This document shows positions 1 through 7,993 of a DNA stretch of 34,687 nucleotides, in pieces (position 1 is the first letter of the stretch; each line of letters opens with the position of its first letter). The notes under the pieces are model-generated. The model ran no database searches. It saw only the letters and a program-made list of their open reading frames with translations, and was not told where the DNA came from. Both the position numbers and the translations under genes were made by a program. Location: NCBI GenBank assembly GCA_009780015.1, contig WRAW01000020.1:1-34687 (forward strand), written 5' to 3'. Origin of the DNA: Defluviitaleaceae bacterium. Lineage in GTDB: Bacteria; Bacillota; Clostridia; Lachnospirales; WRAA01.

Positions 1-274
1 AAAAACCCATCACCGCGACAATCACAACGATCACTACGCCGCAGACCCAGAGATTCTGGCGCAGCCACTCTTCGCCGCCCAAGCCGTCTATGGCTCGTAA
101 CACAAACCCGGGCAGATCGGCCGGCGCGCCGCTCAGCAACGTATCCACAGTAAACCGCGTGACCAGCGGTACGGTAAGATTCAGCGTAGACGCGACAGCC
201 CCGCATAGTATACCGAATATAAACAGGGACTTGCTGCCCTCGCAAAGACGCCATAGTTTTTTTACAACACTCAA
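1..274 (-). CDS. ABC transporter transmembrane subunit, N-terminal part (runs off window)
   Basis: Reading from a TTG start at 274, this gives about 91 residues beginning MNLSVVKKLWRLCEG. There is a first membrane segment around residues 18-40 (LFIFGILCGAVAS...), a polar loop, and a second hydrophobic stretch (VCGVVIVVIVAVMGF) where the window ends. This matches the start of the membrane domain of ABC exporters of the MdlB/MsbA type, in which such a domain is usually followed by an ATPase domain; that part is outside the window. The start is supported by an AGGTG ribosome binding site 5 nt upstream of the TTG and by a clean promoter at 342-370. No ATG lies near this position. Substrate cannot be told. 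The family call is fair but rests only on the first membrane segments. Confidence 0.6.
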   Translation of the reverse strand, partial: MSVVKKLWRLCEGSKSLFIFGILCGAVASTLNLTVPLVTRFTVDTLLSGAPADLPGFVLRAIDGLGGEEWLRQNLWVCGVVIVVIVAVMGF

Positions 275-341
275 GTTAACACCTCGTAGCTGTACGGCAG
301 TTTCAAGCGGAACGGCGATAGTCCGCAAATATCACTCGCTT

Positions 342-370
342 ATTGTAGCATTTGTTGGGGGCTTTGTAAA
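342..370 (-). promoter_or_regulatory. Sigma-A-type promoter of the ABC transporter gene
   Basis: On the minus strand TTTACA (370-365) is followed after 17 nt by TACAAT (347-342). This is a near-consensus housekeeping promoter. It gives a leader of about 60 nt before the TTG start at 274, and it lies downstream of the terminator at 395-433, so the ABC gene is its own transcription unit. Confidence 0.7.
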
Positions 371-394
371 GCCGATGAAGTATCTGTTCTATAT

Positions 395-433
395 AAAACA
401 GCGCCGCACGTCCTGCGTGTGCGGCGCTGTTTT
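395..433. terminator. Rho-independent terminator, symmetrical
   Basis: A 15-bp perfect stem (395-409 with 419-433) has a GC-rich core GCGCCGCAC and flanking A4/T4 tracts, with a 9-nt loop. It lies just past the stop of the coiled-coil gene (443) on the minus strand and would end that transcript. The A/T symmetry means it could act on both strands. Confidence 0.85.
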
Positions 434-442
434 CGCGTTGTA

Positions 443-1258
443 TTACAACTCTATATTAAAGCCTGTGTTTTCATCGTCATCCCCGTCATCCTCCTCGGGC
501 TGCTGACGATATTGGGTAAGCTGACTTTCTTGAAGCTTGGCGCTTTCGCGGTACATGCTGATTACGGCGGAGTTTATGGCGGCGTCTGTTCTGGCGATGC
601 CCAGGTTGAGCTTACTCAAGTGCCGGTTTCTGAAATCATGAGGGTCGCTATAGCCTGATTGCACGCTGAATATGCCTTCGCTTCCTACTTTAACGTAATT
701 GCTGTTGTCGTTCTCAATGGCGCGCCGGACATGCCCGGCTTCTTCCGCCAAAGCCGCGCGGGTTTGCCTTAAAACACTTATGTTGTTCTGATTCACGGCG
801 ATCTGGGTCAAACTCAGGATAGCCGAGCGCTCACGCTCTTCTTCCGCTTCTTCGCGATCCTTATGTATGGTGTCCTGCTCCGCCTGCTCTTCACGTACCC
901 GGCTGTTTTCATCTATCAGAGCCTTTTGCCGGTGCATTTCACGCTCGACGGCGATGGATTCTCTTTCCGCGCGGTTTTCGTGGATTTGGTTAATCCTGTC
1001 TACCAGGCTGGACACCTTCGACATCCTTAGATCAAAGTCCATATCTGAACTCTTGATCTTCTGCATTCTTTCCTGCAGATCCCTGATCTGCTTGTCTTCG
1101 CGCGCGCGGAGCTGCATCTCACGTCTTCTTTCCTGTATGCGCTCCTGAACAATACTGTCTCGGCGCGAAATCCTGCCGCCTGAGCGCCGCTGGCCTTCCG
1201 AAGCCTGTGCGTGGGCGTTGTTTGCGTTTGCAATTATATTTGCAGGTGTAATATTCAA
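443..1258 (-). CDS. Hypothetical coiled-coil protein
   Basis: Unrecognised protein of about 271 residues. Residues roughly 25-160 are very rich in R, E, Q and K with heptad-like spacing (QERIQERRREMQLRAREDKQ), which predicts a long coiled coil. The C-terminal part (SVQSGYSDPHDFRNRHLSKLN) is more globular and the protein ends in an acidic tail (EEDDGDDDENTG). No signal peptide or membrane segment is visible, so it is probably cytoplasmic. The frame also opens at GTG 1267, but a GAGGTG ribosome binding site sits 6 nt before TTG 1258, which makes the TTG the better start. The gene stands alone between a divergent promoter region and its own terminator. It could be structural or a scaffold; no function is claimed. 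Confidence 0.7.
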   Translation of the reverse strand: MNITPANIIANANNAHAQASEGQRRSGGRISRRDSIVQERIQERRREMQLRAREDKQIRDLQERMQKIKSSDMDFDLRMSKVSSLVDRINQIHENRAERESIAVEREMHRQKALIDENSRVREEQAEQDTIHKDREEAEEERERSAILSLTQIAVNQNNISVLRQTRAALAEEAGHVRRAIENDNSNYVKVGSEGIFSVQSGYSDPHDFRNRHLSKLNLGIARTDAAINSAVISMYRESAKLQESQLTQYRQQPEEDDGDDDENTGFNIEL

Positions 1259-1360
1259 TTCCTTCACCTCGTTCCGTCAAATTCTCCGGTATAAATATAT
1301 ATCGGCTTCACATATAAATTAGTTTAGCGCTTGACAAAAATTTTCGCAGGATATATCCGG

Positions 1361-1390
1361 TTGACATGATGGGCAGACTTACGATATACT
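1361..1390 (+). promoter_or_regulatory. Sigma-A-type promoter of the plus-strand gene cluster
   Basis: TTGACA (1361-1366), an 18-nt spacer, then TATACT (1385-1390). Transcription would start near 1397, leaving a short leader before the FUSC-like gene. A second TTGACA at 1331-1336 reads as TTGTCA on the other strand and may belong to the divergent coiled-coil gene, but no good -10 accompanies it. Confidence 0.65.
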
Positions 1391-1423
1391 TTTATCTGGA
1401 AACTTTGTGACTGGGTGATGGCT

Positions 1424-2023
1424 ATGCGGTTTGGAAGAATTGATTTGAGCACGATGCCGTATCCGGGAATGAGGACGGTCAAGACGGCCATCGCGGTCGT
1501 TTTTGTGATGTCTTTTTACAGGATGACGATGGGTGCGGAGTTTTGGATGAACGGCGCGATTCTGGCGTCCATTGTGGCTATCATCTGTCTGCAGGAGTCT
1601 GTCGACAAGACGCTGAAGGAAGGCGCGGCGCGCATCCTGGGCACTTTCCTGGGCGGCGTGGCCGGAGCGGCAATGGTCGCCACAGGACTGCGGGATCACC
1701 ATTTTGTCCTGTTTATAATCGCGGCGGGAATTTGTATTGTCGCGGTAATATATATATGCAACCTCATGGACAAAAACAGCAGCGTGCCTATAAGCTGTGT
1801 CGTGTTCATGATGGTAGTGCTTAACACGTCGGGCGTGTCGCCGGTGTTTCACGCTTTTGTCAATGTGATCGATACGATGGTTGGCATTGGGGTTGCGTAT
1901 GGCGTCAACAAGCTGGTCTATGCGCCGAACCCGCGGCGTGTGCTGTACAAACAGCGCGCGGCGAGCGCGCAAGCCGGGCAGATGTTGGAAAATTCAGAAG
2001 ATGAACAACAAAAGGAGAGCTGA
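1424..2023 (+). CDS. Aromatic acid exporter (ArAE/FUSC-like) family membrane protein
   Basis: Protein of about 199 residues with hydrophobic segments from near residue 15 to 150, in the pattern of the ArAE_1/FUSC N-terminal membrane domain: PGMRTVKTAIAVV, then GAEFWMNGAILASIVAI, then TLKEGAARILGTFLGG, then several helices. The GxR(I/L)xGTxxGG signature (GAARILGTFLGG) is typical of this family. The C-terminal 40 residues are polar and probably cytoplasmic, much shorter than in FUSC proteins with a soluble domain. ATG 1424 is preceded by GGGTGA at 5 nt; GTG 1415 and ATG 1418 are alternatives. It is first in a plus-strand cluster and 7 nt from the next gene. Efflux of aromatic acids is only the family name; substrate unknown. 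Confidence 0.75.
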   Translation: MRFGRIDLSTMPYPGMRTVKTAIAVVFVMSFYRMTMGAEFWMNGAILASIVAIICLQESVDKTLKEGAARILGTFLGGVAGAAMVATGLRDHHFVLFIIAAGICIVAVIYICNLMDKNSSVPISCVVFMMVVLNTSGVSPVFHAFVNVIDTMVGIGVAYGVNKLVYAPNPRRVLYKQRAASAQAGQMLENSEDEQQKES

Positions 2024-2030
2024 TTGTCAC

Positions 2031-2885
2031 ATGAAAACACAGAAAAAGGTTTGCGCGATACACGATATATCGTGCGTTGGAAGATGTTCGCTGACTGTGG
2101 CGCTGCCGATACTTTCGGCGGCCGGAGTGGAGTGCAGCGTGCTGCCCACCGCCGTACTTTCAACGCATACGGGAGGTTTTACGGGGTTCACCTACCGCGA
2201 TCTCACCGAAGACATAACTCCGATTTCACAGCACTGGCAGACTCTGGGCATAGGCTTTGACGCGATGTACAGCGGGTTTTTGGGATCGTTCGAGCAGCTT
2301 GACCTTGTGGCGGGACTGTTTGACACATACAGAGGAGACGGCCTGGTAATGGTCGATCCCGTAATGGCGGACGAGGGCAAGCTGTACGGCGTGTACTCGC
2401 CCGAAATGGCGCAGGGCATGGCCAAGCTGTGCGCCAAGGCCGACATAATTATTCCGAACCTGACGGAGGCCGCGTTTATACTGGGGGAACCCGCCGACAA
2501 CTGGGAGGGGCCGCACTCCGAAGCGTTTGTCACGGAAACTCTGCGAAAACTGGCGAAGCTTGGCCCTTCGCGGGTTGTGCTGACCGGCGTCACATTCGAG
2601 TCCGGCAAGATAGGCGCAGCGGCGCTGGATACGGTGGGCGGAAAGGTTGGATATGCGTTCTCGAAGCGCGCCGAAGGACATTTTCACGGAACGGGAGACA
2701 CTTTCGGAAGCGCCATGCTTTCCGGCTTACTGAACGATATGTCTCTGCAAGACTCGATGCAGTTGGCTGTGGATTACGTAAGCGCCAGTATAGAACTTGC
2801 GCTGGCGACATCACGCGAACGCCGCTACGGCGTTCCGTTTGAGCAAGCTCTGCCAATGTTCATGAAGCGGCTTGGGCTGCTGTAA
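2031..2885 (+). CDS. Pyridoxamine/pyridoxal kinase (ribokinase-like)
   Basis: Protein of 284 residues that should phosphorylate pyridoxamine or pyridoxal in vitamin B6 salvage. It starts with KKVCAIHDISCVGRCSLTVALPILSAAG, the N-terminal pattern of pyridoxamine kinases in Firmicutes. It has DPVMAD (109-114) as in PdxK/PdxY and the ribokinase-fold anion-hole/catalytic motif GTGD at 220-223, with D223 the expected base. The frame is open further upstream (to 1881), but that part overlaps the preceding gene in another frame; ATG 2031 gives the conserved N-terminus. AAGGAG lies about 12 nt upstream, overlapping the end of the FUSC-like gene, so the two are probably cotranscribed. Several PLP enzymes lie in the window (class V aminotransferase, SHMT, cysteine-synthase-like, ArgD), but no direct link is implied. 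Confidence 0.88.
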   Translation: MKTQKKVCAIHDISCVGRCSLTVALPILSAAGVECSVLPTAVLSTHTGGFTGFTYRDLTEDITPISQHWQTLGIGFDAMYSGFLGSFEQLDLVAGLFDTYRGDGLVMVDPVMADEGKLYGVYSPEMAQGMAKLCAKADIIIPNLTEAAFILGEPADNWEGPHSEAFVTETLRKLAKLGPSRVVLTGVTFESGKIGAAALDTVGGKVGYAFSKRAEGHFHGTGDTFGSAMLSGLLNDMSLQDSMQLAVDYVSASIELALATSRERRYGVPFEQALPMFMKRLGLL

Positions 2886-2900
2886 GCCTGCAGGTGACTT

Positions 2901-3614
2901 ATGCGACCCAAGCTCAAGCGCCCGATTCTCACATATGTACTTGCGGCAGCCAACGCGTTATGCGTTATACTGCTGTGCCTTTACGCAGCAGTACACATTC
3001 CCACGTTCAATCTTGCCTTCTACAACTGGCAGTATTCTGTTAACGACACCTACAATGTCGTAGCCATGGAGGAAGAGGAACTCATGCGGGTAACCCGGCA
3101 TATGCTCGACTATATGCGCGGCAGAACGCCCGAGCTGCAGGTCTACGCGCTCGTAGGCGGACAGATGCGCCCGTTTTTCAGTGAACGCGAAGTGCTGCAT
3201 ATGGTGGACGTGTACGAACTGTTTGTACTGGGCGACTTGCTCCGCAATATTGCCGTGGCTTGGTTTGTGGCGACTCTTGTGCTGCTTGTGTTTATGCGTG
3301 TGCCTGTAATTCCGACTCTTGCAAAGGCTTACAGATGGGTCATCGGCACGCTGATTGCGCTCACGGCGGCGCTGACCGCGCTTATCGCGTTCGACTTCGA
3401 TCACTCGTGGAGGGTATTCCACGAAATATTCTTCGATAATGACCTCTGGCTTCTCGATCCAGCCGTAGAGCTGCTGATAAATATTGTTCCGCTGCCGTTT
3501 TTTTTGACGTTATCAATATTTGTTGGGGTAATATTTCTAGTGATGCTGGCCGCGCTGTTTGTCGCCGCCCACATTGTCTGTAAGGGCGAACACCGGGAAA
3601 GGCTGAAACTATGA
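2901..3614 (+). CDS. DUF1461 / TIGR01906 family integral membrane protein
   Basis: Protein of 237 residues with about four membrane segments (near 9-31, 113-135, 142-165 and 200-230). The region between the first two carries the family pattern: a YxW...N-T-Y stretch, then VAMEEEELMRVTRHMLDYMRG and a later SEREVLHMVDVYELF. This matches the TIGR01906/DUF1461 membrane proteins, whose function is not known. ATG 2901 has AGGTGA 4-5 nt upstream. Its stop overlaps the next start as ATGA (3611-3614), so it is translationally coupled to the DUF2953 gene. Confidence 0.8.
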   Translation: MRPKLKRPILTYVLAAANALCVILLCLYAAVHIPTFNLAFYNWQYSVNDTYNVVAMEEEELMRVTRHMLDYMRGRTPELQVYALVGGQMRPFFSEREVLHMVDVYELFVLGDLLRNIAVAWFVATLVLLVFMRVPVIPTLAKAYRWVIGTLIALTAALTALIAFDFDHSWRVFHEIFFDNDLWLLDPAVELLINIVPLPFFLTLSIFVGVIFLVMLAALFVAAHIVCKGEHRERLKL

Positions 3615-4441
3615 TCGCTTTTGTGTTGAACGTTCTCGGATTTATTGCCCTTGTGTTTCTGTGGGTGCTACTGCTGGGAATTGCGTTGTTTGCGCTGGTG
3701 ATGTTTGTGCCAATCCGCTACAAGTGCGAAGGGGATGTAAACGGCTGGGATTTCAGCGGATCTGCCAGAATTTCGTGGCTCTTCGGCATCATAGCGGTTG
3801 CGCTTGAACCGGATCAGGTGATTTCGCTGCACATAATGGGAATACGTGTCTGGCGCAGTGTCAATAATAATATTAATGAAGACAGCGACACTGAAACGCC
3901 CGCCGAGCAAGCCGCTGCGGACGGCGAACCCGCAGTGGCGGTTGGGAAGCCGGATACGAAGCCAAAGGAGAGTAAGCGCGCACCAAAAGCTGAAGGCGAG
4001 AAGCTTACGGATACAATCAAGAGCGTTTGGCAAAACTTTGAGAGCATCAAAAACTATCCCGACAAGAGCGAGATAGTTAGCCAGATCGTGCTGCTGACAA
4101 AGCGCGTGTTAAGTACGGCGCTGCCCGAGCGTTTGGACTTGCACGGAGTTTTCGGCTTCGATGATCCGTGCAATACGGGACTTGCGACCGGCGCCATAAG
4201 TGTGTTTGAGACGTTTGCTCCCCAGCGGATAAGGCTGAGCGTAGCGCCAGACTTCTCGCGGAAAATACTCGAGTTGAAGCTGCTGGTGAAGGGGAAAATT
4301 TCAGCGGTTTCGATGGTGATCCCGTTCTGCAGGTTTCTGTTCAGTAAACCCATATGGAAGCTGGTCAAGCAATTGTTGAAGTTTAGAAAAAAGTTGCGCA
4401 GGAAATCAAAACCAAAGAATACACCCGCTATGCAAGAATAA
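3611..4441 (+). CDS. DUF2953 domain protein (YtfI-like), sporulation-associated
   Basis: Protein of 276 residues: one N-terminal membrane helix (3-35), then the DUF2953 hallmark FVPIRYKCEG followed by beta-rich sequence, a low-complexity linker rich in A, E, K and P (about 95-135), and a C-terminal region (VFGFDDPCNTGLATG) typical of DUF2953. B. subtilis ytfI belongs to the same family and lies beside ytfJ, as here. The start overlaps the preceding stop (ATGA). The role in sporulation is inferred from the partnership with GerW; the biochemical function is unknown. Confidence 0.85.
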   Translation: MIAFVLNVLGFIALVFLWVLLLGIALFALVMFVPIRYKCEGDVNGWDFSGSARISWLFGIIAVALEPDQVISLHIMGIRVWRSVNNNINEDSDTETPAEQAAADGEPAVAVGKPDTKPKESKRAPKAEGEKLTDTIKSVWQNFESIKNYPDKSEIVSQIVLLTKRVLSTALPERLDLHGVFGFDDPCNTGLATGAISVFETFAPQRIRLSVAPDFSRKILELKLLVKGKISAVSMVIPFCRFLFSKPIWKLVKQLLKFRKKLRRKSKPKNTPAMQE

Positions 4442-4465
4442 AATACTTAGGAGGGCGACACGTAT

Positions 4466-4858
4466 ATGGCAAACAGTTTTAACAGCAACATTGAGGCGCT
4501 GCTTGGCAAATTGGAAAATTTCGTAACAACAAAAACAGTCGTGGGTGAGGCTATCCATCTGGACGGCATAATACTTCTGCCGCTGGTCGAAGTAACCTTC
4601 GGAGCGGCGGCCGGAGCGAAGGACTCCGGCAAGGTTAACGAGAATCACGAAGCCGGCGCGGGCGGCGTCGGAGGGCGCATAATCCCGTCGGCCGTAATAG
4701 TCATCAGCGATGGAAACGTGCAGCTCGTAAACGTCAAGAATCAGGACAGTTTGAACAAGCTGATAGACCTCTTCCCGGGGATACTGTCAAAGTTCAACGT
4801 CGGCAAGAAGTCCGAAGGCAAGGACGACTCAAAGCCGGAAGATATAAGCTGGGTGTAA
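4466..4858 (+). CDS. ytfJ: GerW family sporulation protein (YtfJ)
   Basis: Protein of 130 residues covering the whole GerW/YtfJ domain: N-terminal helix NIEALLGKLENFV, then TVVGEAIHLDGIILLPLVEVTFG, a glycine-rich segment ending in GAGGVGGRIIPSAVIVI, and the C-terminal strand DGNVQLVNV. YtfJ/GerW is a spore protein needed for proper germination in Bacillus and is widespread in spore-forming Clostridia, so this gene is the clearest sign that the host sporulates. AGGAGG at 4449 is about 11 nt before the ATG. It follows the DUF2953 gene by 24 nt, so the pair is one unit. Confidence 0.93.
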   Translation: MANSFNSNIEALLGKLENFVTTKTVVGEAIHLDGIILLPLVEVTFGAAAGAKDSGKVNENHEAGAGGVGGRIIPSAVIVISDGNVQLVNVKNQDSLNKLIDLFPGILSKFNVGKKSEGKDDSKPEDISWV

Positions 4859-4897
4859 TGCCTAAAAAATACGAAAACCGCTTTTTCAGGCAGGTGA

Positions 4898-4940
4898 AAA
4901 GTGCGATAGACACGGTGTTTGTACGTGATTATCGCACTTT
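4898..4940 (+). terminator. Hairpin between ytfJ and the GNAT gene, terminator-like
   Basis: An 11-bp perfect stem (4898-4908 AAAGTGCGATA with 4930-4940) has an inner CACG/CGTG pairing. The T tract after it is broken (CGTACATTTT), so it may terminate only partly. It ends 44 nt before the GNAT start. Confidence 0.5.
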
Positions 4941-4984
4941 CGTACATTTTAGTGAACTTCATAGAAAAAGAGAGGTCGCAAAAC

Positions 4985-6067
4985 ATGGAATTAGTTTTAC
5001 GTGAAATGATAGCCGGTGAAGCAAAAGTGGTTCAATCTCTCGGGATAAAGAGTTTTTTACGATCCCTTGAGGGTTTTTACGTTTCTAAGCCGGTAACGGC
5101 GCGGGTTGCTGTGAAAGGCGATGAAATAGTCGGCGGCTTTTTATATGCAATTGAAAATTGCGGCGAAAAGAAGCTGGGATTTGTTGATTTTTTCTTTGTT
5201 GATCCGGTATATGCCGGGCAAGGGATTGGCCGTGCGCTGTGCGAGGAAGGAGCTTCATACCTATGGGCGGAGGGCTGCGACTACTTAGCGACATTTGTCC
5301 GGGATGATAACGTAGGCTCGTGGGCAGCTTTTGAAAAGGCGGGTTTTCTGCGCGCCGACCTGCCAAAGGTCGCAGGGGCGCTGGGCTTGGCCGGTTTTGT
5401 CAAAGCGTATGTGAAACATCTATACGGAGTTTGTATCGGCTGTGACTTATATTTTGCCGTATGCCCTGAAAACCAGGCCAATCTGCCTGCATATTCAAAA
5501 AAGTCCGGCATTGGTCAAATGGTGCTGCATGTTCTGGCAAACATCACGTTTTTGATGATTCTGATTCTCAGCACCATGGGGATTTCAAATGTTATTTCCG
5601 ACCCTGCCCTTATTATTTCTGTTCTTCCGTCTCTTTTGATTATTTTTGGCGGAACGATAACCTTAGGCTACATAGGCACTTTGTTTTCCAAACGGAAGTG
5701 GCATTACCGTATGGTCAGCGGCGGCTTGCTGCTAAGCTTGATTTTCAGCGTTTTTGGGATGTTTATTCCGGTGGCGGGAAACTGGTATCCCGACCGATAT
5801 GAGAATACGTCAAAATTCCGCGCCGACATGTTCATAAGCGCCATTTTGCCGTGGATATACCTGATTGGCCTGTTCGTGATAATAAGGCTTGCCGGTGATG
5901 AGATCGGGTTTTTAAGCAGCGGGCTTTGGACAGTAGGTGCGCTCTTAATGTTTAGGTGCATACCCTTTTCGGTCGTTAACTTGGGTAGTGTGCGCGTGTT
6001 CCGGTGGAACAAGGTTCTGTGGGCCGTAATGGTTTTGGCGTCTATATTTATTGTGTATTTTTGGTAA
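4985..6067 (+). CDS. GNAT N-acetyltransferase fused to a multi-pass membrane domain
   Basis: Protein of 360 residues. Residues 1-125 form a GNAT domain: VDFFFVDPVYAGQGIGRALCEEG contains the acetyl-CoA pyrophosphate-binding QxxGxG/A motif (79-84), followed by NVGSWAAFEKAGF, the usual C-terminal GNAT signature. After a cysteine-containing linker (150-172: CIGCDLYFAVCPEN) come five or six hydrophobic segments between about 178 and 360, with a conserved-looking external loop GNWYPDRYENT. The membrane part was not matched to a known family. ATG 4985 has GAGAGG upstream; the frame is open to 4919 but lacks a better start. The codons look AT-richer than those of the neighbours. The 3' end overlaps the convergent nth gene by 20 bp. 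The acetyl acceptor is unknown. Confidence 0.75.
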   Translation: MELVLREMIAGEAKVVQSLGIKSFLRSLEGFYVSKPVTARVAVKGDEIVGGFLYAIENCGEKKLGFVDFFFVDPVYAGQGIGRALCEEGASYLWAEGCDYLATFVRDDNVGSWAAFEKAGFLRADLPKVAGALGLAGFVKAYVKHLYGVCIGCDLYFAVCPENQANLPAYSKKSGIGQMVLHVLANITFLMILILSTMGISNVISDPALIISVLPSLLIIFGGTITLGYIGTLFSKRKWHYRMVSGGLLLSLIFSVFGMFIPVAGNWYPDRYENTSKFRADMFISAILPWIYLIGLFVIIRLAGDEIGFLSSGLWTVGALLMFRCIPFSVVNLGSVRVFRWNKVLWAVMVLASIFIVYFW

Positions 6068-6710
6068 GAGATGATTTTTTCGCTGCGTCGCAGAGGTCGT
6101 GCAGGAAGCAACCGTCGCATTCAGGGGCGCGGGCTTTGCAGATTTTGCGGCCGTGGGCGATAAGCTGGGTGTTGTAGCGTATCCAGTGGGATTTGGGAAG
6201 CAGCTTCATCAGCACGAATTCTAGCTTTTCGGGGTCGGTTTCGGCGGAGATGTCGAGCTTGTTGGTTACGCGCTTGACGTGGGTGTCCACGACTATCGAC
6301 GGTATGCCGAAGATGTGACCGCGCACGACGTTGGCGGTTTTGCGCCCTACGCCCGGCATTGCGGTCAGCGCGCCAATGTCGCTTGGCAGTTCTCCGCCGT
6401 GTTTGTCAAGGATGATCTGCGCGCAGCCTTTAAGCCCCAGCGCCTTGTTACGGTAGAAGCCCGTGGAGCGCACGGCTTCCTCCAGCTCTTCGATAGGCGC
6501 GGCGGCAAAGTCTTGCAGGCTGGGATATTTATCGAACAGGTATGTCGTCACGATGTTGACTCGGTCGTCCGTACACTGGGCGCTTAGGATTGTCGCAAGC
6601 AGCAACTGCCAGTTTCTTGCCGGATCAAAGTTAAGGTAGCACCTTCCAATGTCGCCGTAAACATCGTCCAGCGCTGCAAGTATGCTTGTTATACGCTTCT
6701 TTTTTGTCAT
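6048..6710 (-). CDS. nth: Endonuclease III (DNA glycosylase/AP lyase)
   Basis: Protein of 220 residues, normal length for Nth, which removes oxidised pyrimidines in base excision repair. Visible features: LLLATILSAQCTDDRVN (36-52), the helix-hairpin-helix LTAMPGVGRKTANVV with the catalytic lysine K124, the catalytic aspartate in VVDTHVKRV (D142), and the [4Fe-4S] cluster cysteines C191, C198, C201 and C207 (C-x6-C-x2-C-x5-C). Its ATG overlaps the stop of the upstream kinase gene as ATGA, so it is the last gene of the minus-strand run. Its 3' end overlaps the convergent GNAT-membrane gene. Confidence 0.96.
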   Translation of the reverse strand: MTKKKRITSILAALDDVYGDIGRCYLNFDPARNWQLLLATILSAQCTDDRVNIVTTYLFDKYPSLQDFAAAPIEELEEAVRSTGFYRNKALGLKGCAQIILDKHGGELPSDIGALTAMPGVGRKTANVVRGHIFGIPSIVVDTHVKRVTNKLDISAETDPEKLEFVLMKLLPKSHWIRYNTQLIAHGRKICKARAPECDGCFLHDLCDAAKKSSLTKNTQ

Positions 6711-7993
6711 AGTGTGATCTCCACTGTTGTGCCTTCTCCCAGCTTGCTCCTGAGTTCTACGGTTCCTCCGTGATGATGAGTGATATGTTTTACGATCGAC
6801 AGACCGAGACCTGTGCCGCCCGTGCGCTTGCTGCGGGACTTGTCGACGGTGTAGAAGCGCTCGAACACGCGGGCAATGCTTTCCTTTGGGATGCCGATGC
6901 CGGTGTCGCTGACCGCTATGCGCGCCCGTCCGTCGGTTTCGCTAAGTTCCACGAGCACACTTCCGCCTCGTTTGTTGTACTTTATGCCGTTGTCGACTAT
7001 GTTCAGGAGCATGTCGTGAAGCATGTCCGGGTTTGCCGTGACGGTGGGGCAGTTCCCTGACTGCGCCAGGCCTACGTCGCTTTCGGCGGCTTTGAGCGCA
7101 AGGGATTCAAACACTCTAGCGGTTATCGACAGGATGTCGCAGGGCGATTTTTCCCCGCTGCCGGCTCTTTCGTCAAGCTTTGAGAGCAGTATTATATCGT
7201 TTATTAAGACGAGCAAGCGGTTTGACTCGTCCATTATTTTTTGTGCGAAAATAGGGATGTCGCCGGGCTTCGCAATATTGCTGCGTATGATCTCGGCATA
7301 GCCGACGATGGTGGTCAGAGGGGTTTTTAGTTCGTGGGAGACGTTTGCGGAAAACTCGCGACGCATCTGTTCGGCGGCGGTCTTTTCGCTTATGTCCAGT
7401 ATGAGGATGATGGCGCCGCTTTCCGCGGCCGAAAATAGCATCTGATATGTACGCGCGCCGATTGTCGTGGCGAACTCTGAGCTTTCGCCGGATACGGCGG
7501 TCTTGGCGTGCGCCAGGAATTGCTGATCGCGCGTCAGGCTGATTAGGTTGCGGTTAAAAAATTCGCCGGATACCCTGAAGTGCGATCTGGCGCTCTTGTT
7601 TATTGACACTATACGGCGTTTTTCGTCAAGCAGTATCAGTCCTTCGTTCATCTGCGACGTTATATTCTCGAACTTGGCTTCGTTCTGGCGGATTTTATGA
7701 AGCTGCTCGTCGCGCTGCGCAATCAGAGACGCGATTCTGCGCGAGAAGGGGTGGAGTTCGTCCCAGATTTTGAAAGGAACAAGGTCGAGCAGATCAATGT
7801 CGTTGAGCGGCTTGGCTATGGAGTTGCTTATGCCACGTGCGATAAAGAACGCAAGAACGGCGAAAATACACATAAGCGCGAAAATTATGGGAAGTCGTCC
7901 GACTAAAGGGCTAAGAAGCTCCGGGAGGAAGCCTGCGGCGGCAACCCCGGCAATCGTCAGAGGCAATATACGCGTGAAGATCAGCCGTTTCAT
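6707..7993 (-). CDS. PhoR-like sensor histidine kinase
   Basis: Protein of 428 residues: two N-terminal helices (about 5-25 and 34-54) joined by a very short external loop, a linker, a PAS domain (about 105-200), a HisKA domain with phospho-acceptor H220 in FSANVSHELKTPL, and a HATPase domain with N-box NIVDNGIKYN (N335), G1 DTGIGIP, F-box FERFYTVD and G2 GGTGLGLSIVK. The near absence of an extracellular loop suggests that the signal is read in the membrane or through PAS or partner proteins, as for PhoR. ATG 7993 overlaps the regulator stop (ATGA), which fixes the start even though the frame is open to 8116. It is paired with the regulator upstream and coupled to nth downstream. Confidence 0.93.
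   Translation of the reverse strand: MKRLIFTRILPLTIAGVAAAGFLPELLSPLVGRLPIIFALMCIFAVLAFFIARGISNSIAKPLNDIDLLDLVPFKIWDELHPFSRRIASLIAQRDEQLHKIRQNEAKFENITSQMNEGLILLDEKRRIVSINKSARSHFRVSGEFFNRNLISLTRDQQFLAHAKTAVSGESSEFATTIGARTYQMLFSAAESGAIILILDISEKTAAEQMRREFSANVSHELKTPLTTIVGYAEIIRSNIAKPGDIPIFAQKIMDESNRLLVLINDIILLSKLDERAGSGEKSPCDILSITARVFESLALKAAESDVGLAQSGNCPTVTANPDMLHDMLLNIVDNGIKYNKRGGSVLVELSETDGRARIAVSDTGIGIPKESIARVFERFYTVDKSRSKRTGGTGLGLSIVKHITHHHGGTVELRSKLGEGTTVEITL

Noticed and set aside
90-506. 138-residue plus-strand open frame near the left edge
   Set aside because: It is antisense to the ABC gene, its promoter and the terminator, and its composition is not protein-like.
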